Of a stretch of 64,000 bases of DNA, positions 1 through 9,856 are shown one piece after another. The DNA lies in contig NADL03000771.1 of the NCBI GenBank assembly GCA_002205965.3, positions 1,364,001 to 1,428,000 of the forward strand, in the 5' to 3' direction. The translations under genes were made by a program, and so were the position numbers. Every line of letters begins with the position of its first letter. Within the stretch, counting starts at the first letter, position 1. The notes under the pieces are model-generated. The model was not told the origin of the DNA, did no database searches, and saw only the letters and a program-made list of their open reading frames with translations. This stretch comes from Kappaphycus alvarezii (Eukaryota > Rhodophyta > Florideophyceae > Gigartinales > Solieriaceae).

Positions 1-2
1 AG

Positions 3-287
3 TACTCTAAAAACTGGTTTGCTAACCGGGAGATTACTTTAATGAGCTGGCCAAGTAGGGCACCAGACATGAATCCCATAGAGAATATTTGGGCAGTTTT
101 AGCTCGTCGTGCGTACTCTAATGGACGCTAGTTTTGGTCTTTTGATGACCTTCAAAAGGTGGTGTTGGAAGAGTGGGACAAGCTCGGAGAGCACGTGCTG
201 AACGCGCATATTGACAGCATGCAGCGTCGATGCATAGCTGTGCTAAGGTCGCAAGGTGCGAAAACAAAGTACTCAAGCTTTTATTGA
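3..287 (+). pseudogene. Tc1/mariner transposase, C-terminal relic
   Basis: The plus frame from base 3 reads a typical end of a Tc1/mariner DDE transposase, with SWPSRAPDMNPIENIWAVLA followed by FDDLQKVVLEEWDKL and a final TGA at 285-287. The PDxNPIEN block holds the last acidic residue region of the catalytic triad. One in-frame TAG lies at 129-131, so the copy is dead. The N-terminal helix-turn-helix and first catalytic Asp would lie left of the window. No terminal inverted repeat was found downstream. Confidence 0.85.
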
Positions 288-504
288 AGTCGTAGAGCGC
301 CTGCAATAAAGCGTCCTTTAAATTTAACGGGCAATGTGACTCTTTTGCTGATTGTGCTGATGCTTTTAGGCGTTTCCAATTTATTTTTCCACACTTCATA
401 TGAGCTTTTAAAGAGCTTTTGAACGATGTGCTGTAAATAATTTCATCAAAGGTCGAACAAACAGTTTCGTCTGGTCCTATATTATTTACTCGCACTGTAC
501 ATAC
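288..504. other. No recognisable feature
   Basis: This short spacer follows the Tc1/mariner relic. A long minus-strand open frame crosses it and the relic, but it has no family resemblance and is largely antisense to the transposase. Confidence 0.5.
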
Positions 505-660
505 CCTGAGACCGGAGGTTCACTCGAATGTACACAATTTCAAGTTGTGGCCTAACTTTCGCTCAAAAACCCTTCTAACAAACAACTGGCGTTATTATGG
601 ACGAGTCTCGCCGCGTGACGAGCGAACAATGTTCGCTGCGCATCAGCAATCGGAACGGCT
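505..660 (+). repeat. Dispersed repeat module, copy 3
   Basis: One of three diverged copies of a module also seen at 14605-14765 (antisense) and 31590-31830. The plus frame reads TTGVIMDESRRVTSEQ. Substitutions between the copies fall mostly at third codon positions of this frame, which suggests it once coded for protein. I do not recognise the protein. It may be a retroelement piece, since ILDES-R-VT faintly resembles the start of a copia protease, but this is not established. Confidence 0.55.
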
Positions 661-936
661 GACCGTGCGGCAATGCCAGTCGCAACCCGGTTGGTGAAGT
701 CCCGAGCGGAAGGGTGCCAGCCCCCTAACATGGAGAGTGGAAGGGCAATGAAGCGATGCCCAGGATCCTTTTACCGTATCAACTCGGCAAAGCGAGTTTC
801 CTTGCCCAGGCGAGCATTGTTAAGGGGCTTAAGTGGGCATCGAGCCAGGGAGGGAAGGCGGGCGGGGTCAGGGGATGGATAATGGTTACATCATAATATT
901 CCGTGCCCCCATTCTCTCCAGGCGCCTTGATGCAGG

Positions 937-974
937 GAAATTGGGTTTACTTAAATTTGGTTGGTATAGTTAGT
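937..974. repeat. Direct repeat, left copy
   Basis: The stretch around AAATTGGGTTTACTTAAATT recurs with a few mismatches at about 1766-1803, some 830 bp away in the same orientation. It could be the remains of element ends. No target duplication was found. Confidence 0.5.
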
Positions 975-1765
975 TTTCCTTAATTTGTGTATTTTGAGTT
1001 GGTCTAAGGAAGAGGAACTCATCCACCACTGCCACATAACCAGCAGAGTGAAGTATAGACCCTGTACAGACAAATCCATGGCTATCCCCGCGCTCGTATT
1101 AACCTCACCCGGGCGCCCATTTGACGCCTGCCCATAGACGCCTTCGGGGTTGAATATAATAGGGGCGGCTTCCGTAGAAGATAAGGGCGGCTTATCACCG
1201 ATTGGTGACGTAAGAGAGGGTTTCGGTAGACACGGAGGAATCACCGCAGACTTGCTAGTCTTGGGTACTGGAAGGAGTGGGGAGGACAACTGAAACGAGA
1301 GAGGGGTGAGCCAGAAAATTTCCACTGAAAATACCCTACCGAATAGAGCACCTACGGCTTGAAAAAACAGGCTCCTTCGCCTGCCGTTAAGAACCTTGCA
1401 AACCGGTGTGACGGCGACAAACTGCATGGTGGATAGGCGACATTGGCGAAAACCATGCAATGCCGCTTTACAACGCCGTTCGAAAAGAAACGCCATCTTT
1501 ACGCGCCATTCCCGGTTCGTCCAACGTCCTCCGGGGCGAGAGGTGGCAGTACTGTCGACAAGGATATCGAAGAGATCTGTGCAGCAAGTGCGCGGAAGTC
1601 GCGGCATGTCGATCTGCAGGGGAAATGCGCTAGACGGGAGGAAGTGGGCGCACCCGCACCCGATGACATGTCACACGGGGCGGACGCTGAAAGCGGCGGA
1701 GTGTTGATGAAGTTCTGCAGTGGCTCGGTTGAGTACAGAAAGGGTGGGGGGAAATGGGGAGTTGG

Positions 1766-1803
1766 GTTAAATTGGGTTTACTTGAATTTTTTGGTATATT
1801 TAG
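1766..1803. repeat. Direct repeat, right copy
   Basis: Partner of 937-974, carrying AAATTGGGTTTACTTGAATT followed by a shared TTGGTATA block. It overlaps the end of the plus ORF at 1443-1835. Confidence 0.5.
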
Positions 1804-2246
1804 TAATGGAAATGTTGGCAGTCCTATGTACTTAAAATCAAACCATTGGCAGGAAGTAGTAACGTTAAAGGTTTCTTTTCGGCGGTAAAGGACACGTGGC
1901 AACGGTAGAGGACTATAGCAACGAAAAAAGTTGGTGACTGATGCCATACGACATGCACACCTGACCATAAACTAAAAGGTTGTAGAAAGTGTTACCACTC
2001 TCTTTTGCACTCCCGTAACCACTACTAAGCGTACCAGAGAGAATCCAGGGCCCCACTTTGTCAGAATGCCGAGAGGGACTCAATAAGCTCAGAAGAACGA
2101 ACCCAAATTTCAGGCTTGAAAAAAAAGCCGGTTCACCGATCCAGGATACCTCTAAACAACTTGGTCGAACACGATCAGTTGTTTTATCATTTATGGAGAG
2201 TTTAAAAACATAATTAAGCAGGAATTTCCGAGCGAATAGTAGGAAC

Positions 2247-2922
2247 ATGACTGAGATGAAAGGAGTCTGCTGGGAGCAGCATCAAACTCCACGAAAAGCT
2301 CAAGAATATTGCGAAATGAAATCATTCTTACGATTTCGCCGAGCCGGAAAAGAGCAATTATCAATGGTTCAGGGTTCCTACGCTACAAAAAGGATTAAAC
2401 GACAGCCTCCTCTCCAGCAAAGACACCGCGATGCCCGAATTCAATTCACAGCAAAAAAATTCTAAAAAGAGCGCAGCCTGGTGAGGGGAAGTTGTTTGGA
2501 GCGATGAGAAAAGAATCAATTGCGATGGAATATATCTTATTCAGTGCTATGAGCATGATAGAAGGCGTGAAAACGTGTTTTTTCAAAACGTCAGCATGAA
2601 TGAAGTAGTGCGATGGTAGGAGAAGCATTCTTTGTGCACGGGAATACAAAATTAGTGAGGGTAATTATTACATTAAACTGGGGGGTAAGTGAAGATTCTT
2701 GACAAGGAATTTCTTGAGTGGGCTGATTAAGAATTGCCAGTTAGGTGGATATTCTAGCAGTACAATGCACCTCAATGTGCATCGAAGGTGGCCGAGAAGT
2801 GGTTTAAGGATCAAGGGATATCTGTATTGGAGTGATCATCTCTTTTTCCGGATCTAAAAAAGCTATTAAACCTTTCGGGTAAACGATCTGATGTATTATG
2901 GAGATAGAGTCTTAGAATATAT
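2247..2922 (+). pseudogene. Tc1/mariner transposase relic, near full length
   Basis: Successive plus-strand stretches follow the order of a Tc1/mariner transposase. The first (2247-2465) is basic and ends QQRHRDARIQFTAKKF, like the linker before the catalytic core. After a stop and frame change comes VVWSDEKRINCDG (about 2490-2530), the block with the first catalytic Asp. At about 2755-2830 comes QYNAPQCASKVAEKWFKDQG, the block with the second Asp position, then a PDL motif. Several stops and frame changes show it is dead. It is distinct from the relic at 3-287. The right end abuts the gypsy fossil starting near 2896. Confidence 0.75.
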
Positions 2923-5900
2923 TTTTTTCAGTCGTAAGGTGGCAGTGGAAAGCATGACCATGTTGCTTACTCCTAATTGTAGTTCTTGGAGATTGCGGTT
3001 GTAGTTTTCTGCACCACGAGCATTTGATTGTGTAATAGATAGTTTCGCTAGGTTTGCTGATTCCTTGATATTTTTGATGAAGTCTTGAACTGCGGCATTA
3101 TTAGGTTCTGATATGTTTGAATACAAAATATAAGTTGTATAGAAAGGATGTTGCCCATATGCTAGGAAGAATGGTGAGTACTTTGTCGATTCATGAGTAC
3201 TATTATTGTACGAGAATTCAAGTCCTGATAAAAATTTATCCCAATCCTTCTGTATGTAACTGACAAAGCAGTCAAGCATTTCTTCAATTATTCAAAAGGA
3301 TCGTTCTGATTGCCCATCAGTCTGTGGATGGAATACTGTCGATAAGTTCAACTTCACTTGCAGAATCTTCATTAGTTCTGTCCAAAAGTTGCTTGTAAAG
3401 CGGCGTCACGGTCAGAAATTACAGTCCTAGGTAACCATAATGTTTTTAGACATTTTGTAATTGATCTCAGCAACATCTTTAGCATTAATTTTGGAAGAAC
3501 TAACAGGAGTGAAGTGGGCTTGTTTCGAAAGCTTGTCGACCACTACGAATATTTCAGATTTCTTACGTTCATTTATTGGAAGATCAAGGAGAGATTCCAT
3601 AGTTATTTCTTCCCATTTCTTCACTAGAGGAGGGAATGGGTTAAATTTTCCCATCTTTTTTGTATTACTACTTTTGTCTTGCAGGCATTATTGGCAAGCT
3701 CGCACATTTTCACAGACCCCTCGTTTCATACGGGGCCAGAAATATTGTCTCTTAATCATTGTTAAGGTTTTACGGAATCCTCGATGTCCACCGTAAACAG
3801 AGTTATGGTTGTCATGTAGAATGAGTTTTCTGGTTTCCCCTTCGGGTATACAAAGTTTTTCTCCACATTACAGTCTGGAATTGCGAAGATGATAAGGTTC
3901 TTTCGGAAACTGGTAAATTCCACTGAAAAAAGGATCACTATTGTATTCCTTTATTAGCTTATTTATTTTTTCCTCATTTAAATTAGCAATTGTCAGTTGC
4001 ATCATCTTGCTGATGATTTCTGAAGATTTTTTGATTACTTCATTGGGCTGCCTAGATAAGGCTTCAGCTACTTTGTTCCCTTTTCTTTAATGTAGTTTAT
4101 TTCGTAATCAAACTCTTGCATAAACTCAACCCATCTCCCTTGACGGCGTGATAGAGTCTTTTTTGTATCAAGGTACTTTAATTGATGGTGATCTGTTTTG
4201 ATAGTAAACTCGCTTCCGTGAAGATAAGGTCTCCAGATGTGAAGCGCATATATGATAGCAAGGAGCTCTATTTCGTGAGTTGGATAACCTTGTTCTACTT
4301 CATTAAGATTACTAGAGCCATAAGCAACTGATCTAGTCCCTTGCTCATCTGCCTGTGATAATAATGCCCCTATTCCAGTTTCTTAAGCATCAGTAGTGAG
4401 CTCATAGGGATTAGGATCAGCATTTTGCAGAATAGGTTCGTTCGTTAGTTTTGGTTTTAGCTTCTCAAAGGCGTTCTGATCTTTATAGTTCCAAGCGAAC
4501 TTCACTTTTTTTAGTCAAACATGGTAAAAGCACAGCTATCATTGAGAATTTTTCTATAAATTTCCTGTAATAATTACAAAGTCCTAGGAAACTATGGATT
4601 TTAGTAACGTTCTGTCGTACTTCCCACTGGCTTATTGCTTCTATTTTCTTTTGGCCTACTTTGATTCCATTTTGGTCTACAACGTGACCCGAGTATTCAA
4701 CATTTTGTTTCATGAGCTCGCATTTCGAGAGCTTTGCGTAGAGCTTGTTTTTTCTTAGTACATCTAGTACTTTCCTTAAAGTTTCTAAAGTTTTTTCTTT
4801 TGTTTTACTGTATATCAGAATATAATCCATATAAAAAAGGACAAAACTGTCTAGAAAGGGACTGAAGATTATATTCATTAAAGACTGAAAGCATTCAGGA
4901 GCTCCAGTAAGTCCAAATGGAGTAACAAGATATTCAATTTGTCAAGATCTTGTTCTAAATGCGGTTTTAAGAATGTAAGATTGGCGTATCCAAATTTGGT
5001 GGTATCTGGACTTCAAATAAATCACAGAGAATTACTTGGCTCCTCTTCCTTGCTCCCATACATCAATTCATCAATACGAGGGAGTAAGTAGTACTTAGTT
5101 TCTAATTGATTGTTTGTTCAACGCCCTATAATCTACACACATACGCATACCTCCGCCTTTCTTGTCCATTAACAAGACTGGGATTCCCCATGGGCTAATA
5201 CTTGGTCTAGTTAACCCTAGATTAAGGATATTCGCTATTTGCTTTTACATTTCTTCTAATTTAGAACTTGTTAACTTTTAAATTGGTCCCATTTTTTACT
5301 ACCGGTGGCTAGTTCAATTTTCATTCCTCTTTGTCGTTCAGGAGGAATTCCTTCGGGTAATTTCTTTCGAAAAACATCAGCGTAGTCTTCTAGTAATTCT
5401 TGTACTTCTTTTGGGTGTTTTTCACTATGATCCTCTTTTACTTCTTTTGATCTGAGTAGAAATTGGTTAACCAATCTCTTTTCTTTTCTCACTAATATGG
5501 CAAACTGCTTACTAGTGAGTACGTATATCAGGAGGGATGCCCCATACCCACTACACTCTGCGTCGAGAGTGATCAGCCTACTTCCTTGTTTTAGGAGCAT
5601 ACGGTTCGATTTCCAATCGATAATTGGGTTAACATCAGATAGTTAAAATTTACCTAGAATGATTCCATAAGCTATCCAATCCACTATATATGGCCGTACA
5701 TGAATAACTGCTTCACCAATTCGTATGTTAAGGCTCTCAGTACATTGTTCCATTAGAACTAACGTACCTTCCCAAAGCTTAGCCTTCAGATTAGTTTTTA
5801 CTCGCGTAATCTCCTATTCATCCACTTTTTCCTTTGATAGTACTATCTCTTCATACACACTGTCTACAAGTACGTTACAAGGAGAACTGGCGGTTTTGAT

Positions 5901-6560
5901 TGTAAAAACCTTCCCCTGTAACTCAAGCAATGCCTGTCTCTTAGACTTCCTTCTATCTCTATAGGGAGAGAATATGCATATTTTGACCAAATCATCCCTT
6001 GGTGCATCCATTTAACTCATAATTTTTCGGGTTTTCGAATTTTTGCCATTTTTCGGCTATTTCCGTTTTTCTCGTGTTTTTGGTTTTTTTGAAAATTTTG
6101 GGCTCCATATTGTCGGCTATAGTACAATTATCCCGAAATTTGCCGATTTCACTTCGCGGTTGTTTTAGTTTTTTGTAATGTTTGGATCACTTGGTCCCCT
6201 GAAAGGTGGTCTGCGTTTGTGGTTACGTGCAATGCAGTTTGGTTTACCAGAACCAAAGCAAAGCTTCTGCTCTATAAGACGCTTTTTCTAAGAAGGTGTT
6301 AATCTACTGTAAGTTTTGGTGTTAAAGTTCCCAATTTGCATAGGTGTAGGCCCGTTACTTGAATTTGCCATTTTATTGTTTCCATACCCAGAACAACTAA
6401 AGTTACTACTGAAAAGGTTATCCATTCGGTATGCTATTCTCATAGCATCCTGCAGGTTTGAAGGTTCCATTCGTTCTACCTCTACTCGAACTCTTGTCAA
6501 GAGAACAGTTGTGGTCTTCCCACGGTTGATGCCCAGGCTTCTCACCACCACACGTTGAGC
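2896..6560 (-). mobile_element. Ty3/gypsy LTR retrotransposon fossil A
   Basis: Minus-strand pieces follow gypsy order from right to left. The end of Gag with a PTPMQIGN block lies at about 6288-6551. A protease-like section is near 5814-6011. The start of reverse transcriptase is at about 5271-5600, its palm and thumb at 4483-4878, RNase H at about 4000-4450, and integrase at 3427-3654 and 2896-3279. PMQIGN resembles the PMEIGN of the gypsy element at 36133-41570, so the two may be related lineages. No LTR was found at either end, and the right end stops at the hairpin at 6581-6647. The copy is broken many times and looks old. Confidence 0.85.
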
Positions 6561-6580
6561 ACTTCTGAAATTAAATTATT

Positions 6581-6647
6581 GAATTCGGAGCATGAAAGAA
6601 GATTACCTTTTCTCTGCAAAGGTAATCTTCTTTCATGCTCCGAATTC
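6581..6647. repeat. Perfect 30-bp inverted repeat at element junction
   Basis: Bases 6581-6610 are the exact reverse complement of 6618-6647, with a 7-base loop TCTCTGC. The hairpin sits exactly where gypsy fossil A ends and gypsy element B begins. It is too perfect to be as old as fossil A, so it probably marks a fold-back or template-switch junction. Confidence 0.95.
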
Positions 6648-6764
6648 TGTCCTTTGATTCGATATCATCGCAAAAAGAAACACATTCGGGTTTCAAACTT
6701 ATCCTCGAATTCCAGTCGTCATCTGTTTCAAACCCAGAATCATAATCGTCCCATGCCATGTTCA

Positions 6765-8642
6765 TTAACCCCGAGGGTACCTTTTTCCACTTCCGAAAGT
6801 GTTAGTTGGTTCCGAATCTTCGCTGTCATAGCTAGAAGTGAAATACTCACTGTCCGTTTCTTTTAAATCTTCAGGATGCGTGCTTTTGTCGAAATCCAGG
6901 GGCATCTTCACGGTTCTGCCGTCAATAATAACTGAAACCATTTGGTTTCCCAAGTCAATGCATGTTCCTAGTCTTTCCATTGTGGGGCAGCCAATGATTG
7001 CATCGAAAGGGAGATCCGGCATGACAAGAAAGTCTACATCAACTTTAGAGTCCCCAAAGAACACGGAAACCTTGTCAACAGTGCCCATGCATTTTGAGAC
7101 GGTTCTATCCGCTACAGTTATTTTTCGAGTCGTTGGAGTAATTTCGAGACCTAGATCTGTCACCAAAGTTTCTGAAACGAGGTTTGGAACAGCACCCGAA
7201 TCGAAGAGAGCTTGGGTTTTCATACCCAATACTTTGACTGGTACCAGCTTAAGACGTCTTGGTGCTGTCGAGGCCGATTGAAGAAACAGTTTCTTACCCT
7301 TAGCGGACTTATTAGACCTGATAATTTTTTTGAGTTCTTTTCTCGCATCCTCTGCGTCGCCCCTCAAAAGTTGACCAAACGTTATCCCAGTTGGGGCCGA
7401 TGCAAGTTCAGCCACCAAATTGTACCTCTTCACATACTCTAGTACGTCCTTAGAGATACTCTTAACTTTCTTACTCTTTTTCGTCTTCTTGGCCGGAGTG
7501 ACTCCCACTCCTGGAACAACTTGATCAGACCTCTTGGTTCGAGGAGGTACAGGTGCTGGGATATGCTCCAGCATTCCATACTCTAGCCTAGGTTTCTTCG
7601 ATAAAATGTTCCCTTCCCCATCCCTTTTTGTCACATTGACTTGACTAATCTCTTCAGCGATGGATACGTTACCGGCATCCGTCAACCTTTTATCCCTTCT
7701 ATTTTGTAAGATTTTCACCTCTGGTCCTGACTCACTCCTTGCTTCCGATAAGTTTGCTCTTCTGTTGTCTTTAGACCAGCAGTTACTTTCATGATGCCCA
7801 TATCGACCGCACTTTGCACAACGAGTGTTTCTATGTGGATTATCAGGACACCTGTTTGCAAAGTGTCCAGGCTTGTGACAGTAAGAACAGACTTCTGCGG
7901 CCTTAGGGGCCCCAGACTGGTTCTTCTTAATGGTAAGAGTAAGGCTTTCCAACTGCGAGGTTATCGTGTCAAGTCGATTATCGAATCGGGTTTCCAACCT
8001 TTCTTCCAAGTTTTTGACATCGCTCCTGACAGATTCTAATGCCGCTGCACTAGTAGCCGGCCTTTGATAATTCTTTTCAGGATGTACGATAGACATCGAT
8101 GTGCGGGTTTCCCTCGGTACCTCACTCAGTGACTGAAACGTCTCCGAATTTTTGACAAATTCTACTATGGTACCCTTCAGTTCATCAAAAGTGTGAGGGC
8201 CCTTGATGAGGAGGAAATCGGAGAGCCGCTTATCCCCCATAGCCGCCTTACGCAGCATTCCGTACTTGGCTTGGGCGTTGAACCCAGCCTTTTCATAAAG
8301 ATCACACAAGTACACCAATGAGCTTAACAAATCGTCGAAGTTGAGCCGGGCCTCTATGGCGGTACGAATCATCTCATCTGGTTCTACCTCCTTAGCATAC
8401 TCTTTCACAAGCCACTCACATACCTCACCGAAGTTACGCCCATTCCCGTTAAGAGACCACCCGTCGATAAACTTGGACTTATATTTGTGCTTTGCGTCAC
8501 CATGAAGATAGGCGAAGATACTTGCGGCCTTCTCTTCATCGCCCTTCTCTCGCATCACAACGTTGACATATGTGTAAAGAAACTCCTCAACGTCTTCAGT
8601 CTTGGCCCCTGTGAACGTTATACGAGCAGCATTGAGATCCAT
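6765..8642 (-). CDS. Gag-protease polyprotein of gypsy element B
   Basis: This 625-codon frame is unbroken. Residues 1-200 are a capsid-like Gag with no strong motif, and residues 200-245 are a likely coiled coil. Two CCHC zinc knuckles follow, CSYCHKPGHFANRC at 252-265 and CAKCGRYGHHESNC at 275-288, which bind the element's RNA. A lysine-rich linker lies near 385-395. A retropepsin-type aspartic protease is at about 465-570, with the active-site DSG at 481-483 and the AIIG hydrophobic motif at 548-551. The acidic C-terminus runs on toward the lost polymerase. The ATG at 8642 is the first after the LTR and leader. Long unbroken coding in a fossil-rich region suggests a young insertion or selection. 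Confidence 0.9.
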   Translation of the reverse strand: MDLNAARITFTGAKTEDVEEFLYTYVNVVMREKGDEEKAASIFAYLHGDAKHKYKSKFIDGWSLNGNGRNFGEVCEWLVKEYAKEVEPDEMIRTAIEARLNFDDLLSSLVYLCDLYEKAGFNAQAKYGMLRKAAMGDKRLSDFLLIKGPHTFDELKGTIVEFVKNSETFQSLSEVPRETRTSMSIVHPEKNYQRPATSAAALESVRSDVKNLEERLETRFDNRLDTITSQLESLTLTIKKNQSGAPKAAEVCSYCHKPGHFANRCPDNPHRNTRCAKCGRYGHHESNCWSKDNRRANLSEARSESGPEVKILQNRRDKRLTDAGNVSIAEEISQVNVTKRDGEGNILSKKPRLEYGMLEHIPAPVPPRTKRSDQVVPGVGVTPAKKTKKSKKVKSISKDVLEYVKRYNLVAELASAPTGITFGQLLRGDAEDARKELKKIIRSNKSAKGKKLFLQSASTAPRRLKLVPVKVLGMKTQALFDSGAVPNLVSETLVTDLGLEITPTTRKITVADRTVSKCMGTVDKVSVFFGDSKVDVDFLVMPDLPFDAIIGCPTMERLGTCIDLGNQMVSVIIDGRTVKMPLDFDKSTHPEDLKETDSEYFTSSYDSEDSEPTNTFGSGKRYPRG

Positions 8643-8730
8643 GATTACCGAAAAGAAATCCCCCGAAGTGTTCCTTACTACTGCTCAACTCGAATACCTC
8701 GGGTGCAACCCCCTCCACAAGAGTACCAAA

Positions 8731-9105
8731 TGATAGGGGTAAATCGGCGGGGGAGAGATCCTCAGAACCAATTACCCTGAGAAGGAGGTGTTGCGAGCGA
8801 CAAAAGTGCTGCCGTGGTATTGTTGAACGAATAAAAGGGAGTGTATATAGAAGAGAGTTGAGGAAGCTACAAGCAAGTATAAAAGGGGCAGGGTCTACCA
8901 CCGACGCTCTGCGACTAGCGTAAGAAAAAGTTTTCTTGGGTCTGAAGTTGACTCTCAACTTCCTACTACTCGGGACTTGGCTTGAAGTTGTCTGCCAACT
9001 TCCCTTATGCTTTGTGTTTGACTTAACTTGTTGAGCCCCCCGCTCGGGTATGCTGGCTCCCAAGTAGTCCTACCATTTCATGCAAACAGCCTCTTATATA
9101 GAGTT
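8731..9105 (-). repeat. LTR of gypsy element B, U5/R side
   Basis: Bases 8731-9003 match 16973-17243 at about 97 percent. The shared edge begins TGATA at 8731, right after the putative primer-binding site. On the minus strand a TATA-like CTATATAAG lies near 9092-9102 and is matched by one near 17279-17287 in the solo LTR, suggesting the LTR promoter. Beyond 9003 the two copies diverge, so the U3 end of this LTR is not placed. Confidence 0.8.
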
Positions 9106-9226
9106 TTCAACCCTCACTATCTGTAGCATCTATACAGTACCTATGTGCCAAATCTGCACCGCCACAGTACAGTGCAAAGCATCCCTCTAAAAATAATTAA
9201 AAATATAATTGTAAGTACAGTGACAG

Positions 9227-9332
9227 CTCAGCCAGCGCAGCATGCCAACTCAGCCAGCACAGCATGCCAACTCGGCCAGCGCAGCATGCCAACTCAGCCA
9301 GCGCAGCCAACTCAGCCAGCGCAGCATGCCAA
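9227..9332. repeat. Minisatellite, 22-bp unit, about five copies
   Basis: Tandem copies of a 22-bp unit, CTCAGCCAGCGCAGCATGCC plus AA, one of them shortened to 14 bp. Substitutions are few, so the array is young. It lies between the gypsy B LTR and the LINE endonuclease relic. The unit length is not a multiple of three and no coding role is evident. Confidence 0.9.
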
Positions 9333-9359
9333 GGAATATCTACAATTTTCATTATATCA

Positions 9360-9856
9360 GAGCCCAACGGATCAACTGACACGATCGCCAAGTAACCCTT
9401 CTTGCGAAAGACCTGGCAAGAGCTGCTCGTCATCCTGTTGTAGAGCCACGCCACGGTCTCCACCGCACGAGACCAGACATCGAGGCAATGGGAAGCAGCG
9501 GAGGGACCGACTTTTTTGATGTTACCTTCGTGAATCCCCTCGCTCCCTCCAACAGATGAGTGAGGGCCTTCAACCAGATGTCCTCTCTGAATGCGGCGCG
9601 AAATGCAAAGCAGAGAAGATATCAATCCTTTATGGCGACCTCCACCAGAGGTAGGCTCGTGCCTGTGCCAATCTCCACTCTTGGAGGTTGGCACCCGGAT
9701 GCATGTGCAGTGCTAAATGACGTGGCAAGGAACGTGGCTGTGAGGGCACTGGAGACGTACGGAAAGGTTCGGGGGGTTTTGATGCAAAGGCACGCTGCGG
9801 CAGCCGTCATGTCCAATGCGGCCTGCTTGATGGCTGGCCTGAAGGTAGCATTTTAG
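9360..9856 (+). pseudogene. LINE-type RLE endonuclease domain relic, family 2
   Basis: The plus strand reads RPDIEAMGSSGGTDFFDVTF, then a stop, then AARNAKQRRYQSFMATSTRG and a final PISTLGGWHPDA block ending at TAG 9854-9856. The order RPD, FDVT and K-x-x-R-Y fits the PD-(D/E)XK endonuclease at the C-terminus of RLE-class non-LTR retrotransposons (R2, CRE and NeSL types). It is related to, but distinct from, the family at 15385-16080 and 18678-19771. The upstream part up to about 9360 reads as the preceding linker with at least one more stop. No reverse transcriptase is left. Confidence 0.55.

Larger units (their letters stand above)
661..2246. other. Unassigned GC-rich region with overlapping ORFs
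   Basis: A 218-codon minus frame (951-1607) overlaps plus frames at 1396-1707 and 1443-1835. None has recognisable motifs, and each could be a chance reading in GC-rich DNA. The plus frame at 1443-1835 has a hydrophilic, basic start and ends in a short hydrophobic stretch. A 36-38 bp imperfect direct repeat brackets this section at about 937-974 and 1766-1803, so it may be part of an unrecognised mobile element. I see no promoter or domain that would decide the matter. Confidence 0.3.
6571..9105 (-). mobile_element. Ty3/gypsy LTR retrotransposon B, truncated
   Basis: A minus-strand gypsy-type element. Its left-hand LTR region is at 8731-9105 or beyond, then a short leader, a whole Gag-protease frame (6765-8642), and a further acidic reading (6571-6765) that runs into the hairpin. 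Reverse transcriptase, integrase and the second LTR are absent, so the element is truncated. After the LTR on the minus strand comes TGGTACTCTTGTGG, a plausible primer-binding site two bases past the LTR end. Its LTR is about 97 percent like the solo LTR at 16973-17692 over 270 bp. This family was therefore active more recently than the other LTR families here. Confidence 0.85.

Noticed and set aside
118-495. 125-codon minus ORF
   Set aside because: It is mostly antisense to the Tc1/mariner relic and has no motif.
9197-9694. 165-codon minus ORF over the minisatellite
   Set aside because: It is antisense to the LINE endonuclease relic, and its Ala/Leu/Trp-rich end is only the translated minisatellite.
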